This document shows, in pieces, positions 6,701 to 14,501 of a stretch of DNA of 33,910 nucleotides. Both the position numbers and the translations under genes were made by a program. The notes under the pieces are model-generated. The model did not search any database, was not told where the DNA came from, and saw only the letters and a list, made by a program, of their open reading frames with translations. Where the stretch lies: positions 3,453 to 37,362 of the forward strand of contig DDVC01000087.1 of NCBI GenBank assembly GCA_002345145.1. Reading direction: 5' to 3'. Origin of the DNA: Bacteroidetes bacterium UBA2322. GTDB lineage: Bacteria > Bacteroidota > Bacteroidia > Chitinophagales > UBA2359. Position 1 is the first letter of the stretch; each line of letters begins with the position of its first letter.

Positions 6701-8635
6701 ATGAATAAAGCTACCTCTAAGTCGGGTATAATTTACCTGCTCTTGTTTGTTTTTACCCTTGGTCTGTTGCAAAGTTGTGCCCCCGACAACAGCGGCGAGC
6801 AAAAACTAACCGTTACCGACACTAAAAAAGCGATTACCGAAGATGGCGCCGACCCCAACGTGCCCGCCGAACAGGGCGGAAACGGATTTAGTAAACTTGC
6901 CGACTCGCTCGGGTTTGTTACCAGTACTACCCACAAATCGCCCGGCAGCCCCAAGGCTAAAAAAGGCGGCTCTTTTTCTATGGCAATTCAGGAATATCCG
7001 GCTACTTTTTGCGATGTAGGTGAAAATGCCAATATCCAAACCGTTAGTCTTATCAACGGAATGATTTTTGAACCGCTGCTGGGTTTTGATGCCGAAACCT
7101 TAGATTACTATCCTGCTTTGGCTACCCACTGGAAAATATCTGAAGATAAAAAATCTTACTGGTTTCGCATCGACCCTAATGCCCGATGGAGCGATGGACA
7201 AGCCGTTACCGCTGCCGATATAATTGCTACCTATAAATTATTGATAGACGAAGGACTCAAAGACCCCTTTACCAACAGCCTCTACGCCGAAACCTTTGAA
7301 GAACCCGTTGCCGAAAGCAAGTATATTGTAAAAATAAACTGTAAAAAAGAAAACTGGCGCAGTTTCTTGTACTTTGCTGTATCTACCAAAATTTACCCCG
7401 CTTCGCACCTTGCTAAAACCAACGGCGCAGGTTATATAACCAAGTATCAGTTTGATTTTATGCCCGGTACCGGACCTTATGAATTAGACAAAGAAAATAC
7501 CCGACAAGGCGAGCGCCTTACCCTTAAACGCCGCCCCAACTACTGGGCAGAAAACTACGATAGCAACATAGGGTTAAATAATTTTGACCGCATCACCTTT
7601 GTAGTAGTGCGCACCGATGAACTAATGAAAGACAAACTTCTTGCCGGCGAAGTGGATTGGTATATAGCGCCCCGCGCCCAATGGTGGGCAGAAGAACTCA
7701 CCGAAGCTAAAATACCCGATATTGCACGCGGCGTAATTGCCCGACAAAAAATTTACAACAACAGCCCCAAAGGCACATCGGGTTTTGCCTTGAATACCGC
7801 CAAACCACCTTTCGACGATGTTAAAGTGCGCGAAGCTCTTGGCTTGCTGTTTAATTTTGAAGAGCTAAACCAAAAACTGTTCTTTAACGAATACGTGCGC
7901 ATTAACTCGTTTTATTACGGCACTCCCTATGCCAACCCCAATAACCCCAAACCGGAGTACAACCCTACCAAAGCGCTTGCCTTGTTAAAAGAAGCCGGTT
8001 ACACTAAAAAACCGGGCGAAAAATGGTTGTCTAAAAATGGTAAACCGTTTACCATTGAAATGATGTCGGACAAATCGCTTGAACGCATTTTTGTGCCTTA
8101 TCAGCAGTCATTAGCCGATGTAGGCATAGAGTTAAAGTTTAATAACGTTGACCCCAACGAGCGTTTCAAAAAAGTGCAGGGTAAAGAATATACCATTGCT
8201 TTTCAGAACTATACCGGCTTGTTTTTTCCTAACCCGGAGAGCAGCATGCACTCAAAATTTGCCAAAGTACCCAACAATACCAATATAACCGGTATTGCCG
8301 ACCCGCGCATAGACGAACTTTGCGACCTATACGATAAAAGCTACGACACCAAAGAACGCGTAAAATTTGTACAGGAAATAGATGGCATTGCCGTAGCAAA
8401 AAAACACTGGGTTTGGGGCTGGGTTTCACCATATACCCTTCGGTTGTTGTACTGGAATAAATTTGGTATGCCCGAAAATGCCCTATCTTACGCCGGTGAT
8501 TTTGGCGATGTGTTCTCGCTGTGGTGGGAAGAACCCGAATTGGCTAAACAAGTAGAGGTTGCTAAAAAAGACAAAAGCCTGAAAATGGGAAAAGCGCCGG
8601 CTGAAATTGATTTCTGGAAAACCAAAGGCAAATAA
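6701..8635 (+). CDS. yejA: Peptide ABC transporter substrate-binding lipoprotein, family 5 (YejA-like)
   Basis: This is the extracytoplasmic binding protein of a peptide/nickel-class (SBP family 5) importer, with 644 residues. The N-terminus is a lipoprotein signal with lipobox LLQSC and the lipidated cysteine at 26. A low-complexity linker runs to about residue 85. The family-5 core then shows MIFEPLLGFD...YPALATHWKISEDK and WSDGQAVTAADI at about 121-174. The segment FALNTAKPPFDDVKVREALGLLFNFEELN followed by F.NEYVRINSFYYGTP resembles YejA more than OppA. In enterobacteria YejABEF takes up peptides and microcin C. It is followed by two matching permease genes, from which it is separated by a 251-base repeat-bearing gap. 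The substrate is inferred only from family. Confidence 0.88.
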   Translation: MNKATSKSGIIYLLLFVFTLGLLQSCAPDNSGEQKLTVTDTKKAITEDGADPNVPAEQGGNGFSKLADSLGFVTSTTHKSPGSPKAKKGGSFSMAIQEYPATFCDVGENANIQTVSLINGMIFEPLLGFDAETLDYYPALATHWKISEDKKSYWFRIDPNARWSDGQAVTAADIIATYKLLIDEGLKDPFTNSLYAETFEEPVAESKYIVKINCKKENWRSFLYFAVSTKIYPASHLAKTNGAGYITKYQFDFMPGTGPYELDKENTRQGERLTLKRRPNYWAENYDSNIGLNNFDRITFVVVRTDELMKDKLLAGEVDWYIAPRAQWWAEELTEAKIPDIARGVIARQKIYNNSPKGTSGFALNTAKPPFDDVKVREALGLLFNFEELNQKLFFNEYVRINSFYYGTPYANPNNPKPEYNPTKALALLKEAGYTKKPGEKWLSKNGKPFTIEMMSDKSLERIFVPYQQSLADVGIELKFNNVDPNERFKKVQGKEYTIAFQNYTGLFFPNPESSMHSKFAKVPNNTNITGIADPRIDELCDLYDKSYDTKERVKFVQEIDGIAVAKKHWVWGWVSPYTLRLLYWNKFGMPENALSYAGDFGDVFSLWWEEPELAKQVEVAKKDKSLKMGKAPAEIDFWKTKGK

Positions 8636-8671
8636 TTAAAAGGGGAAAACGAAAAGTGAAGAGTGAAAAAT

Positions 8672-8699
8672 GTACAGACGCACGGCCGTGCGTCTGTAC
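8672..8699. repeat. 28-bp perfect palindrome
   Basis: The half-arm GTACAGACGCACGG is followed directly by its own reverse complement, giving a perfect 28-bp palindrome with no loop bases. It starts 36 bases after the yejA stop. As RNA it would form a strong hairpin. Only a short mixed tail follows rather than a T-run, so it is not a classic terminator. It could reduce readthrough or stabilise the yejA mRNA end. Confidence 0.8.
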
Positions 8700-8735
8700 T
8701 CTGAAAAGTGATGAGTTAAGAATTACGACTACACG

Positions 8736-8785
8736 CCCGATTTTGTTTCTCGCAAAAACACAAAGGCGCAAATTGGTTGATATTT
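8736..8785 (+). repeat. dispersed repeat (CGCAAA..GCGCAAATTGG type), copy 1
   Basis: This 50-base segment reads CCCGATTTTGTTTC then CGCAAAAACACAAAGGCGC and AAATTGGTT. It matches the segment at 33862-33910 in the same orientation with only a few differences. It lies inside the yejA-yejB gap. Confidence 0.75.
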
Positions 8786-8886
8786 CTTAGTACAGACTAC
8801 TGAATACTCACTACCCACTCTCTCTTCACTTTCTCCCAATTTTTCACTTTTCACTCTTCACTTTTCACTACTATCTACCAACCACC

Positions 8887-10209
8887 ATGTTCAAATACAT
8901 TTTAAAGCGTTTATTGCTCATGTTCCCCACCTTTTTTGGGGCAACGTTTTTGGTGTTTGCCATATTAAACCTTGTTCCCGGAGGACCGCTTGAGCGGGCA
9001 ATTATGCAAATGGAAGCAAAAGCAAGCGAAGGCGGCGGCGGCGGGCAAATGGTGCAAAAAAACAAACTTAGCCCCGAAGTAATAGAGCAACTGCGCCGTC
9101 AATACGGTTTGGATAAGCCATTTTTGACCCGATACCTGATATGGTTGGGTTTTTACCCCCGCGAAACCAAAAGCGAGGTAAAACCCCTTGGCGAGTGTTT
9201 CCGCGAAGACCTGCGTTATGTAAAAAAAGATGGCAGGGTATATGCCATACAACGGTGGGTAAAAATGGAAAAACAAGGCAATGATGTAGTGGTGATGAAA
9301 AGCGCCGTAGGCTCAGATTTTAAATTTTCGGACGACTACGCCGAACTGCCCTCCTGCACAGAAATAACCGATTGGTATGCCGGCAAAGAATGGAAATTAA
9401 AAGAAACCAAAGATGATAAGTACCGAATTGTGCAAACAGCATTTAGCGGCATTTTTACCGGCGATTTCGGGCGTTCTTATATTTACAACCGCCCTGTATT
9501 AGAACTAATTGCCGAACGCTTATACATATCTGCCTATTTTGGCATCATTGGGTTCTTACTTTCTTATTTGGTTTGTATTCCATTGGGCATATTAAAAGCC
9601 GTAAGGCACAATACGCCTTTTGACTTTGGCAGCAGCGCTCTCATTTTTGCGGGTTATGCTACACCCGGTTATGCTTTGGGTGTATTGTTGTTGTCTTTTT
9701 TTGCCAGCGGACGATATTTGAAATGGTTTCCGCTGGGAGGTTTCAGGTCGCCCGATTGGGAACAACTGACCATGTTGGGTAAAATTTTAGACCAATTGCA
9801 CCATACGGCTCTGCCGGTTATTTGTTATATGATAGGCGCTTTTGCCACCCTAACCCTGCTCATGAAAAACTCCTTGTTAGAAAACCTGAGTCAGGATTAT
9901 GTGCGCACTGCTTTTGCCAAAGGGCTCGACGAAAAAACAGTTATTTTTAAACATGCTGTTCGCAACTCACTCATACCCATTGCTACCGGCTTGGGGCACG
10001 TAATAGGCATTTTCCTTGCCGGTTCGTACCTTATTGAATTGGTGTTTAACATAGACGGCATCGGGCTGTTATCGTTTAAATCGGTGGTAAATGTAGATTA
10101 CCCTGTTTTTCTTGGTTTTTTGGTTATCAGCATTATCATCTTGCTGGTAGGCAACTTACTGTCTGATTTGCTTTATGTGTTAATAGACCCGCGCATAAAA
10201 TTTGATTAA
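8887..10209 (+). CDS. yejB: Peptide ABC transporter permease (YejB-like), with an enlarged periplasmic insert
   Basis: This inner-membrane permease subunit belongs to the OppB/DppB class and has 440 residues, against roughly 360 for YejB as recalled. TM1 lies near 9-29 (LLLMFPTFFGATFLVFAIL), followed by the conserved LVPGGPLERAI. Residues about 90-185 form a charged, soluble-looking insert with two cysteines (C97 region and LPSCTE). The transmembrane core then follows with PLGILKAVRHNTPFD, GYATPGYALGVLL, and the ATPase-docking EAA-type segment YVRTAFAKGLDEKTVIFKH. The end VLIDPRIKFD is typical. The order of motifs matches YejB best. The ATG at 8887 lies after the insert of repeats. It forms a pair with the next permease gene. 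Confidence 0.88.
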   Translation: MFKYILKRLLLMFPTFFGATFLVFAILNLVPGGPLERAIMQMEAKASEGGGGGQMVQKNKLSPEVIEQLRRQYGLDKPFLTRYLIWLGFYPRETKSEVKPLGECFREDLRYVKKDGRVYAIQRWVKMEKQGNDVVVMKSAVGSDFKFSDDYAELPSCTEITDWYAGKEWKLKETKDDKYRIVQTAFSGIFTGDFGRSYIYNRPVLELIAERLYISAYFGIIGFLLSYLVCIPLGILKAVRHNTPFDFGSSALIFAGYATPGYALGVLLLSFFASGRYLKWFPLGGFRSPDWEQLTMLGKILDQLHHTALPVICYMIGAFATLTLLMKNSLLENLSQDYVRTAFAKGLDEKTVIFKHAVRNSLIPIATGLGHVIGIFLAGSYLIELVFNIDGIGLLSFKSVVNVDYPVFLGFLVISIIILLVGNLLSDLLYVLIDPRIKFD

Positions 10210-10308
10210 CCTGCTTTTGCAATTTCCTGTCTAACTCATTTTTTGTAAAACTCGGTGTTGCAAACAAGCAACCTTAGTGAAACTCATTTAAAAAGCAATA
10301 ATAGCAAT

Positions 10309-11415
10309 ATGTGGTGGAAAAAAAATAAACCCGAAGGCGAACGCAAGTCAGAATCGGTTTTTGAGCGGCGGGTACGCAATTTCAAAAAAATAAAGCGGGC
10401 ATATTACTCGCTTATTGTTTTGGGCATATTGTACTTTATCTCTTTTTTTAATCCATTGTTTATTAACAATCAGGCATTGGTGGTTAAATACAATGGGCAG
10501 TACTTTTTTCCGGCTGTTAGCAACTGGTTAGAACCTATATCGCCCAAACCCCGCTATTACAGCGCCACTGAGTTTGGTGAGGAAAGCAGCAGCCCACCCT
10601 CTTTTAGAAAGTTAAAACAAAAATTTGCCGCCGAAGGTAAAGGCAACTGGGTAATGATGCCGCTTCACCCTTTTGGACCCTTGGAAACACCACTTGATGA
10701 ACTAACCGGCAACCCACCCACCGCTCCCGATAATCTGCATATTTTAGGCACCGATGCCCAAGGCAGAGATATTTTGGCAAGGGTGGCTTATGGTTTTCAA
10801 ATATCTATTTCGTTTGCCATTATGGTTACGCTGCTTTCTTATATTTTGGGCATATTCATTGGCGGCATTTTAGGTTATTATGGAGGCAGAATAGACATTT
10901 TCGGGCTAAGGTTAATAGAGGTATTCAGCCTTATTCCGTTCTTGTTTATGATGATTATTTTGGTTAAGTTTTTAGAGCCTTCTTTCATGTTGTTAGTAAT
11001 TATGCTGGTAGTATTTGGCGGGTGGATAGGGATAACCTACTACGTGCGCGGTGAGTTTTTGCGCGAAAAAAACCGCGATTATGTGTCGGCAGCGTTAGCT
11101 ATGGGACAAACCGATTTCAAAATTATGTTTAGCCATATTTTACCCAATGCCTTTACGGCGGTAATTACTTTTGCCCCATTTTCGGTAATTGGTAATATCT
11201 CTGCTCTTGTTTCACTCGATTTTTTGGGCTTTGGTTTACCCGTTCCTACCCCCAGTTGGGGAGAACTGATACAGCAAGGCTCACAAAACATTGAAAAACC
11301 ATGGCTCATTGTTACGCCATTGGTTATTATATTTCTTACCCTTACCACTGTTACCTTTATTGGCGAGGGGGTGAGGCAGGCTTTTGACCCGCGCGATTAT
11401 CAACGATTGCGGTAA
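10309..11415 (+). CDS. yejE: Peptide ABC transporter permease (YejE-like)
   Basis: This is the second inner-membrane permease of the importer. Starting at the ATG at 10309 it has 368 residues. A TTG at 10255 would add 18 poorly conserved residues and is less likely. The feature that points to YejE rather than OppC is the periplasmic segment after TM1: NNQALVVKYNGQYFFP and surrounding sequence. It is followed by LGTDAQGRDILARVAYGFQIS, the docking loop YVSAALAMGQTDFKIMFSHILPN and the terminal motif LDFLGFGLPVPTPSWGEL, ending FDPRDYQRLR. It starts 99 bases after the preceding permease. A terminator follows. No ATP-binding subunit (yejF or oppDF) follows, so it must be encoded elsewhere. Confidence 0.9.
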   Translation: MWWKKNKPEGERKSESVFERRVRNFKKIKRAYYSLIVLGILYFISFFNPLFINNQALVVKYNGQYFFPAVSNWLEPISPKPRYYSATEFGEESSSPPSFRKLKQKFAAEGKGNWVMMPLHPFGPLETPLDELTGNPPTAPDNLHILGTDAQGRDILARVAYGFQISISFAIMVTLLSYILGIFIGGILGYYGGRIDIFGLRLIEVFSLIPFLFMMIILVKFLEPSFMLLVIMLVVFGGWIGITYYVRGEFLREKNRDYVSAALAMGQTDFKIMFSHILPNAFTAVITFAPFSVIGNISALVSLDFLGFGLPVPTPSWGELIQQGSQNIEKPWLIVTPLVIIFLTLTTVTFIGEGVRQAFDPRDYQRLR

Positions 11416-11452
11416 GTTTATTGTAAGTACTCTTTGCAGCGTTATGCAGGGT

Positions 11453-11505
11453 AAATAGCCTTTCCTTTATGGCAATTGCCAAATTGGAAGGGCTATTTGT
11501 TTTTG
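11453..11505 (+). terminator. intrinsic terminator after the Yej-type permease genes
   Basis: AAATAGCCTTTCC (11453-11465) pairs with GGAAGGGCTATTT (11486-11498) with a single wobble. The 20-base loop contains a smaller GGCAATTGCC palindrome. A GTTTTT tract follows at once. It is 38 bases after the stop codon. Confidence 0.75.
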
Positions 11506-11651
11506 GAGAAAGTGGCTTAAGGCAACAACAGAAAACGCATCAGAGTCCAAAACTAACAAAAACAGAAAATACAAAGCGAACAAATCATTTTCTGTAAAAA
11601 AACAGGTACTTTGCAGGCGGCAATTTTGCCGATATTTTCAAATCTATCCTT

Positions 11652-12386
11652 ATGCGTACTTTACTGCTTTACCTGTTGTTTTTGCAAATTTTAATTTTGT
11701 CCGCTGCACAACCCCTTATTTCCCAATCCTCTCTGCCCGAACCCACCCTTGCGCTTACCATTCCGCACGATGCCGTTTTTGGGTTCTATCCTATTGTTAC
11801 AGGGAGTTTTGGGATAAGTTCTCATCTCAGCATGAGTTTTTACGGCATCTTTTGGACCAATCCCTCCTTTGCCAATGCACTCCCCACCGGCACCGATTGG
11901 TTTTTGGAAACAGGCGCAGGGCTTAGTTTTAATCCCACAAAAAATTTATTATTGAACCCCTCTGTTGGGCTTACACACGGAAAACTCTTATCGGGTGGTA
12001 CGGAAGGGGTTATTGCCGAAGGTTTGGTGCCTAATTTGGCGGCATTTTACAACAAAGGCAAATTAGAAACCGAGCTTTATGTGGCTTATTACAAGGCAAT
12101 GCGCAAACGGGGTCCGGTAACAACCGATTACCTGCTGGCTTGGTTATATGTTGGCGCGGTATTGCATGAACGCTTTTCGGCAGGCATACATTATGAGGAG
12201 TTTGGCATTACCCGCCTAACCAATAAACCAGCCCAAAACCTATACCGCAGTTTAGGTGGTTATCTTAAAATTACCTTACCTGATGGATATTCTTTCCGAT
12301 TTTCGGCAGGTAAAAATTTCACCAAAAACAGCGGTTATCCGGCAGAGTTTTACCGGTTGGGGTTGTTTTTGCCGGTTTTGAAATAG
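11652..12386 (+). CDS. Exported outer-membrane-like protein (possible DUF6733 family)
   Basis: This 244-residue protein has an N-terminal hydrophobic signal (LLLYLLFLQILILSAAQP) and a beta-strand-rich body. Strand-like stretches include VFGFYPIVTGSFGISSHLSMSFYGIFWT, FLETGAGLSFNP and LLLNPSVGLTHGKLLSGG. It ends with alternating aromatic residues and a hydrophobic terminus (FYRLGLFLPVLK). The pattern suggests a small outer-membrane beta-barrel. The IPHDAVFGFYP start and the GIFWT and LLSGG..G..EGLVPN words recall proteins annotated DUF6733, but this is from memory. The function is unknown. It stands alone, with a terminator upstream and a convergent gene downstream. A GTACTTTGCAG sequence 40 bases upstream may be part of its promoter. 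Confidence 0.75.
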   Translation: MRTLLLYLLFLQILILSAAQPLISQSSLPEPTLALTIPHDAVFGFYPIVTGSFGISSHLSMSFYGIFWTNPSFANALPTGTDWFLETGAGLSFNPTKNLLLNPSVGLTHGKLLSGGTEGVIAEGLVPNLAAFYNKGKLETELYVAYYKAMRKRGPVTTDYLLAWLYVGAVLHERFSAGIHYEEFGITRLTNKPAQNLYRSLGGYLKITLPDGYSFRFSAGKNFTKNSGYPAEFYRLGLFLPVLK

Positions 12387-12398
12387 GGAAATAGTTAT

Positions 12399-12424
12399 GC
12401 CTTGCTCCCAAAAAGAGGCAAGGC
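12399..12424. terminator. possible terminator hairpin between convergent genes
   Basis: GCCTTGC (12399-12405) and GCAAGGC (12418-12424) can pair around a 12-base loop. It lies between the convergent 3' ends at 12386 and 12464. No clean T-run follows directly on either strand, so assignment as a terminator is tentative. Confidence 0.35.
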
Positions 12425-12463
12425 GCAAAAGCATAAAGGCTTTGCCTAAATAATTCTTTTTAA

Positions 12464-13657
12464 CTATTCTACATATACACAAATCCCTTTAAGATACTCG
12501 CCTTCGGGGTGGTAAATGCTCACCGGATGGTCGGGCGGATGGCAGAGGCGTTTAATGAGGCTTATATTTCTGCCCGATTCAATAGCCGCAGCCCTAATGG
12601 TATCATAAAACAAAGCCGGGTCAATAACGCTTGAACACGAGAAGGTTACCAAAATGCCTCCTTTTTCTATAACCGATAAAGCGCGAGCATTGAGTCGTTT
12701 GTACCCTTGTACAGCCTGATGTCGGGCTTTAAGATTTTTAGCAAAAGCAGGCGGGTCTAAAATGATGAGGTTATAAGTATGGGGCGGATTGGCTAAAAAG
12801 GGCATTACATCGGAGGTAAAAGATTGGTGTGTACCTCTGAAATGAGGGTTAAGCTCTATGTTTTTTGCTGTCCATTCTATTGCCTTTGCCGAGCTGTCTA
12901 TGGAATGTACCAAATTAGCGCCTGCTCTGAGTGCATAAACCGAAAACCCGCCCGAATAACAAAAGGCATTGAGTACTTTTTTACCATTTGCCCATTCTGC
13001 CACTTGTAGTCGGTTTTCGCGTTGGTCTAGGAAGAAGCCGGTTTTTTGTCCGCTTACCCAATCTACCCAAAACTGGCAGCCATTTTCGGTAATGGTTTCG
13101 CCGGTTTGGGGGTTATTACCCCATAAGTAATCGTTTTGCACATCGGTTTGATGGGAGTGGTGCAGGGTATCGGCGCTTTTATTGTAAATGGCTTGTATGC
13201 GGTTGCCCATTACCTTTGTAATAGCTTGGGTTATATGGGGCAAACAGCGGTAAATGCCTAAGTGGTGGGCTTGCAACACTACGGTTTTGCCATACACATC
13301 GGCAATTAACCCGGGAATACCATCGCCTTCGGCATTTATGAGCCTGTAAGCATTGGTATGTGGTTGTGCGCCAATGCCCATTTCTTGCCTTAGTTGGAGT
13401 GCCCTTGCAATTTTCTGTTCCCAAAAAACCTCATCAATTGGTGTTTGTGTAAACGATAAAATTCGGGCGGCAATGCTGCTATCGGGTTGGTAGTGGGCGG
13501 TGGCTAAGTAGTTGCCTTGTGGGGTAAAAAGCTCTACCACATCACCGGCTTCGGGCTTGCCTATGATTTTTTGTATTGCCCCCGAAAATACCCAGGGGTG
13601 TTGCCGTTGTATGGATGCTGCTTTAGCGGATTGAATGATTAAACGGGGGTATTGCAT
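12464..13657 (-). CDS. rlmI: Class I SAM-dependent rRNA methyltransferase (RlmI-like, PUA plus Rossmann domains)
   Basis: This cytoplasmic RNA methyltransferase of 397 residues probably makes 5-methylcytosine in 23S rRNA, as RlmI does. An N-terminal PUA domain (about 1-75) contains HPWVFSGAI at 20-28 and GDVVELFTPQGNYLATA. A middle domain has LINAEGDGIPGLIADVYG. The Rossmann domain shows GQKTGFFLDQREN at 203-215, the SAM-binding motif NAFCYSGGFS at 230-239, LDPPAFAK at 300-307 and FSCSS near 344. The start is an ATG opening the PUA domain. Its neighbours are unrelated: an envelope gene convergent on one side, and a small membrane protein 54 bases upstream in the same direction. The exact target nucleotide is inferred from the family only. 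Confidence 0.9.
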   Translation of the reverse strand: MQYPRLIIQSAKAASIQRQHPWVFSGAIQKIIGKPEAGDVVELFTPQGNYLATAHYQPDSSIAARILSFTQTPIDEVFWEQKIARALQLRQEMGIGAQPHTNAYRLINAEGDGIPGLIADVYGKTVVLQAHHLGIYRCLPHITQAITKVMGNRIQAIYNKSADTLHHSHQTDVQNDYLWGNNPQTGETITENGCQFWVDWVSGQKTGFFLDQRENRLQVAEWANGKKVLNAFCYSGGFSVYALRAGANLVHSIDSSAKAIEWTAKNIELNPHFRGTHQSFTSDVMPFLANPPHTYNLIILDPPAFAKNLKARHQAVQGYKRLNARALSVIEKGGILVTFSCSSVIDPALFYDTIRAAAIESGRNISLIKRLCHPPDHPVSIYHPEGEYLKGICVYVE

Positions 13658-13711
13658 GGTAGTTGATGTTTTTCTAAAAAAACAAACAAAGATTGATTTT
13701 AGAGGGGTTAT

Positions 13712-14200
13712 TTATTTTACGGTAGCTTGGTTGGCAAGGGCAAATGCTTTTGCCACGTCGGATAAGGCAAAATGTAAGGTAACTGAATGCTTAGAAAAGG
13801 TTATATCTAATGCCGGCGGCATAACAACTGCTATAATAACCGGAAGTAAGAAGAAAAAGAGGAATACGGCTATTTTCCACCCGATAGTTACCGGCAGAGC
13901 AAATATGAATACAACGCTTAGTAGCCAAGAAATATAGGTGATGATTTTTAAACGCCTGTGCTGTGTGTGCAAGAGTTTAGCACATGTGTTACAAGCAGGT
14001 ATATTGTCAAAGACAATTAGATCATTTTGTGTAGTATAGGCGCTTCCGGTAAGTAATGTTGAAGCGGCTTCTGATAATGCAAACTCACCTTTGTGGATAT
14101 ATAATTTTGCAACGCCATCGGGATGTTGCTTCTGGCATACAACACAAATTGCAGGGAATAGGATTTGTTTCGCAAAAGGAAGTTGTACGTCGGAGGTCAT
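13712..14200 (-). CDS. Small zinc-ribbon-like two-TM membrane protein, function unknown
   Basis: I do not recognise a named family for this 162-residue protein. Two CxxC pairs, CVVC at 19-22 and CNTC at 70-73, are placed as in a split zinc ribbon. Two hydrophobic segments follow at about 86-103 and 107-127, separated by a short turn. A C-terminal soluble piece contains VTLHFALSDVAKAFALAN. The likely topology is a cytoplasmic zinc-binding head, a hairpin in the inner membrane and a cytoplasmic tail. It is intact, starts at ATG and lies 54 bases upstream of the RlmI-like gene on the same strand, so they may be cotranscribed. It is divergent from the ATPase-PIN pair. Confidence 0.7.
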   Translation of the reverse strand: MTSDVQLPFAKQILFPAICVVCQKQHPDGVAKLYIHKGEFALSEAASTLLTGSAYTTQNDLIVFDNIPACNTCAKLLHTQHRRLKIITYISWLLSVVFIFALPVTIGWKIAVFLFFFLLPVIIAVVMPPALDITFSKHSVTLHFALSDVAKAFALANQATVK

Positions 14201-14501
14201 TAAATTTAAGGCAATTAGTAACTTGATAAAAAATCACACTCCTGTAAATGCAGATTTTTAGCAAATAAATGTAAGCGGTTTGGAGTATTGCTTTGGGTTA
14301 AGGTAAACAAGTTGCAATATTACCCTTTTCTTTGCATACCCAACATATAAACCCGTTAAATTTTTTACCACATTTTCAGCACAACACTAATTTAAGCAAG
14401 TAGAACAATGGTTTTCTACATTTGTAAGTTATCTTTGCAGCATTGTTGAGTTGGGCGCAGATAACGCTTACTTGTAAAATTGCCGCCATTAACTTTCTAA
14501 T
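14201..14501. other. divergent intergenic region upstream of the ATPase-PIN pair
   Basis: This 301-base AT-rich region holds no gene. It separates two divergent starts and contains two -7-like elements for the plus strand. A small hairpin (GTAGAA at 14400-14405 with TTCTAC at 14413-14418) overlaps the first of them and could be an operator, but support is weak. Confidence 0.4.
14430..14437 (+). promoter_or_regulatory. candidate -7 promoter element for the ATPase-PIN operon
   Basis: TATCTTTG fits TAnnTTTG exactly and would start transcription near 14444, 58 bases before the ATPase start. A second match, TACATTTG, is at 14417-14424. No clear -33 element is seen for either. Confidence 0.45.

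Larger units (their letters stand above)
8651..8868. repeat. small inverted-repeat-bounded insert between yejA and yejB
   Basis: A 19-bp perfect inverted repeat bounds about 218 bases: GAAAAGTGAAGAGTGAAAA at 8651-8669 and its complement at 8848-8866. The right side also carries extra partial copies of TTTTCAC(TCTTCAC). Between the arms lie a 28-bp palindrome and a dispersed repeat, with no gene. This looks like a composite of several short mobile or slippage-derived repeats inside an operon. Confidence 0.7.

Noticed and set aside
10255..10308. TTG start for the YejE-like permease
   Set aside because: The added 18 residues are polar and unlike family N-termini, and the ATG at 10309 has an A-rich upstream sequence like the other genes here.
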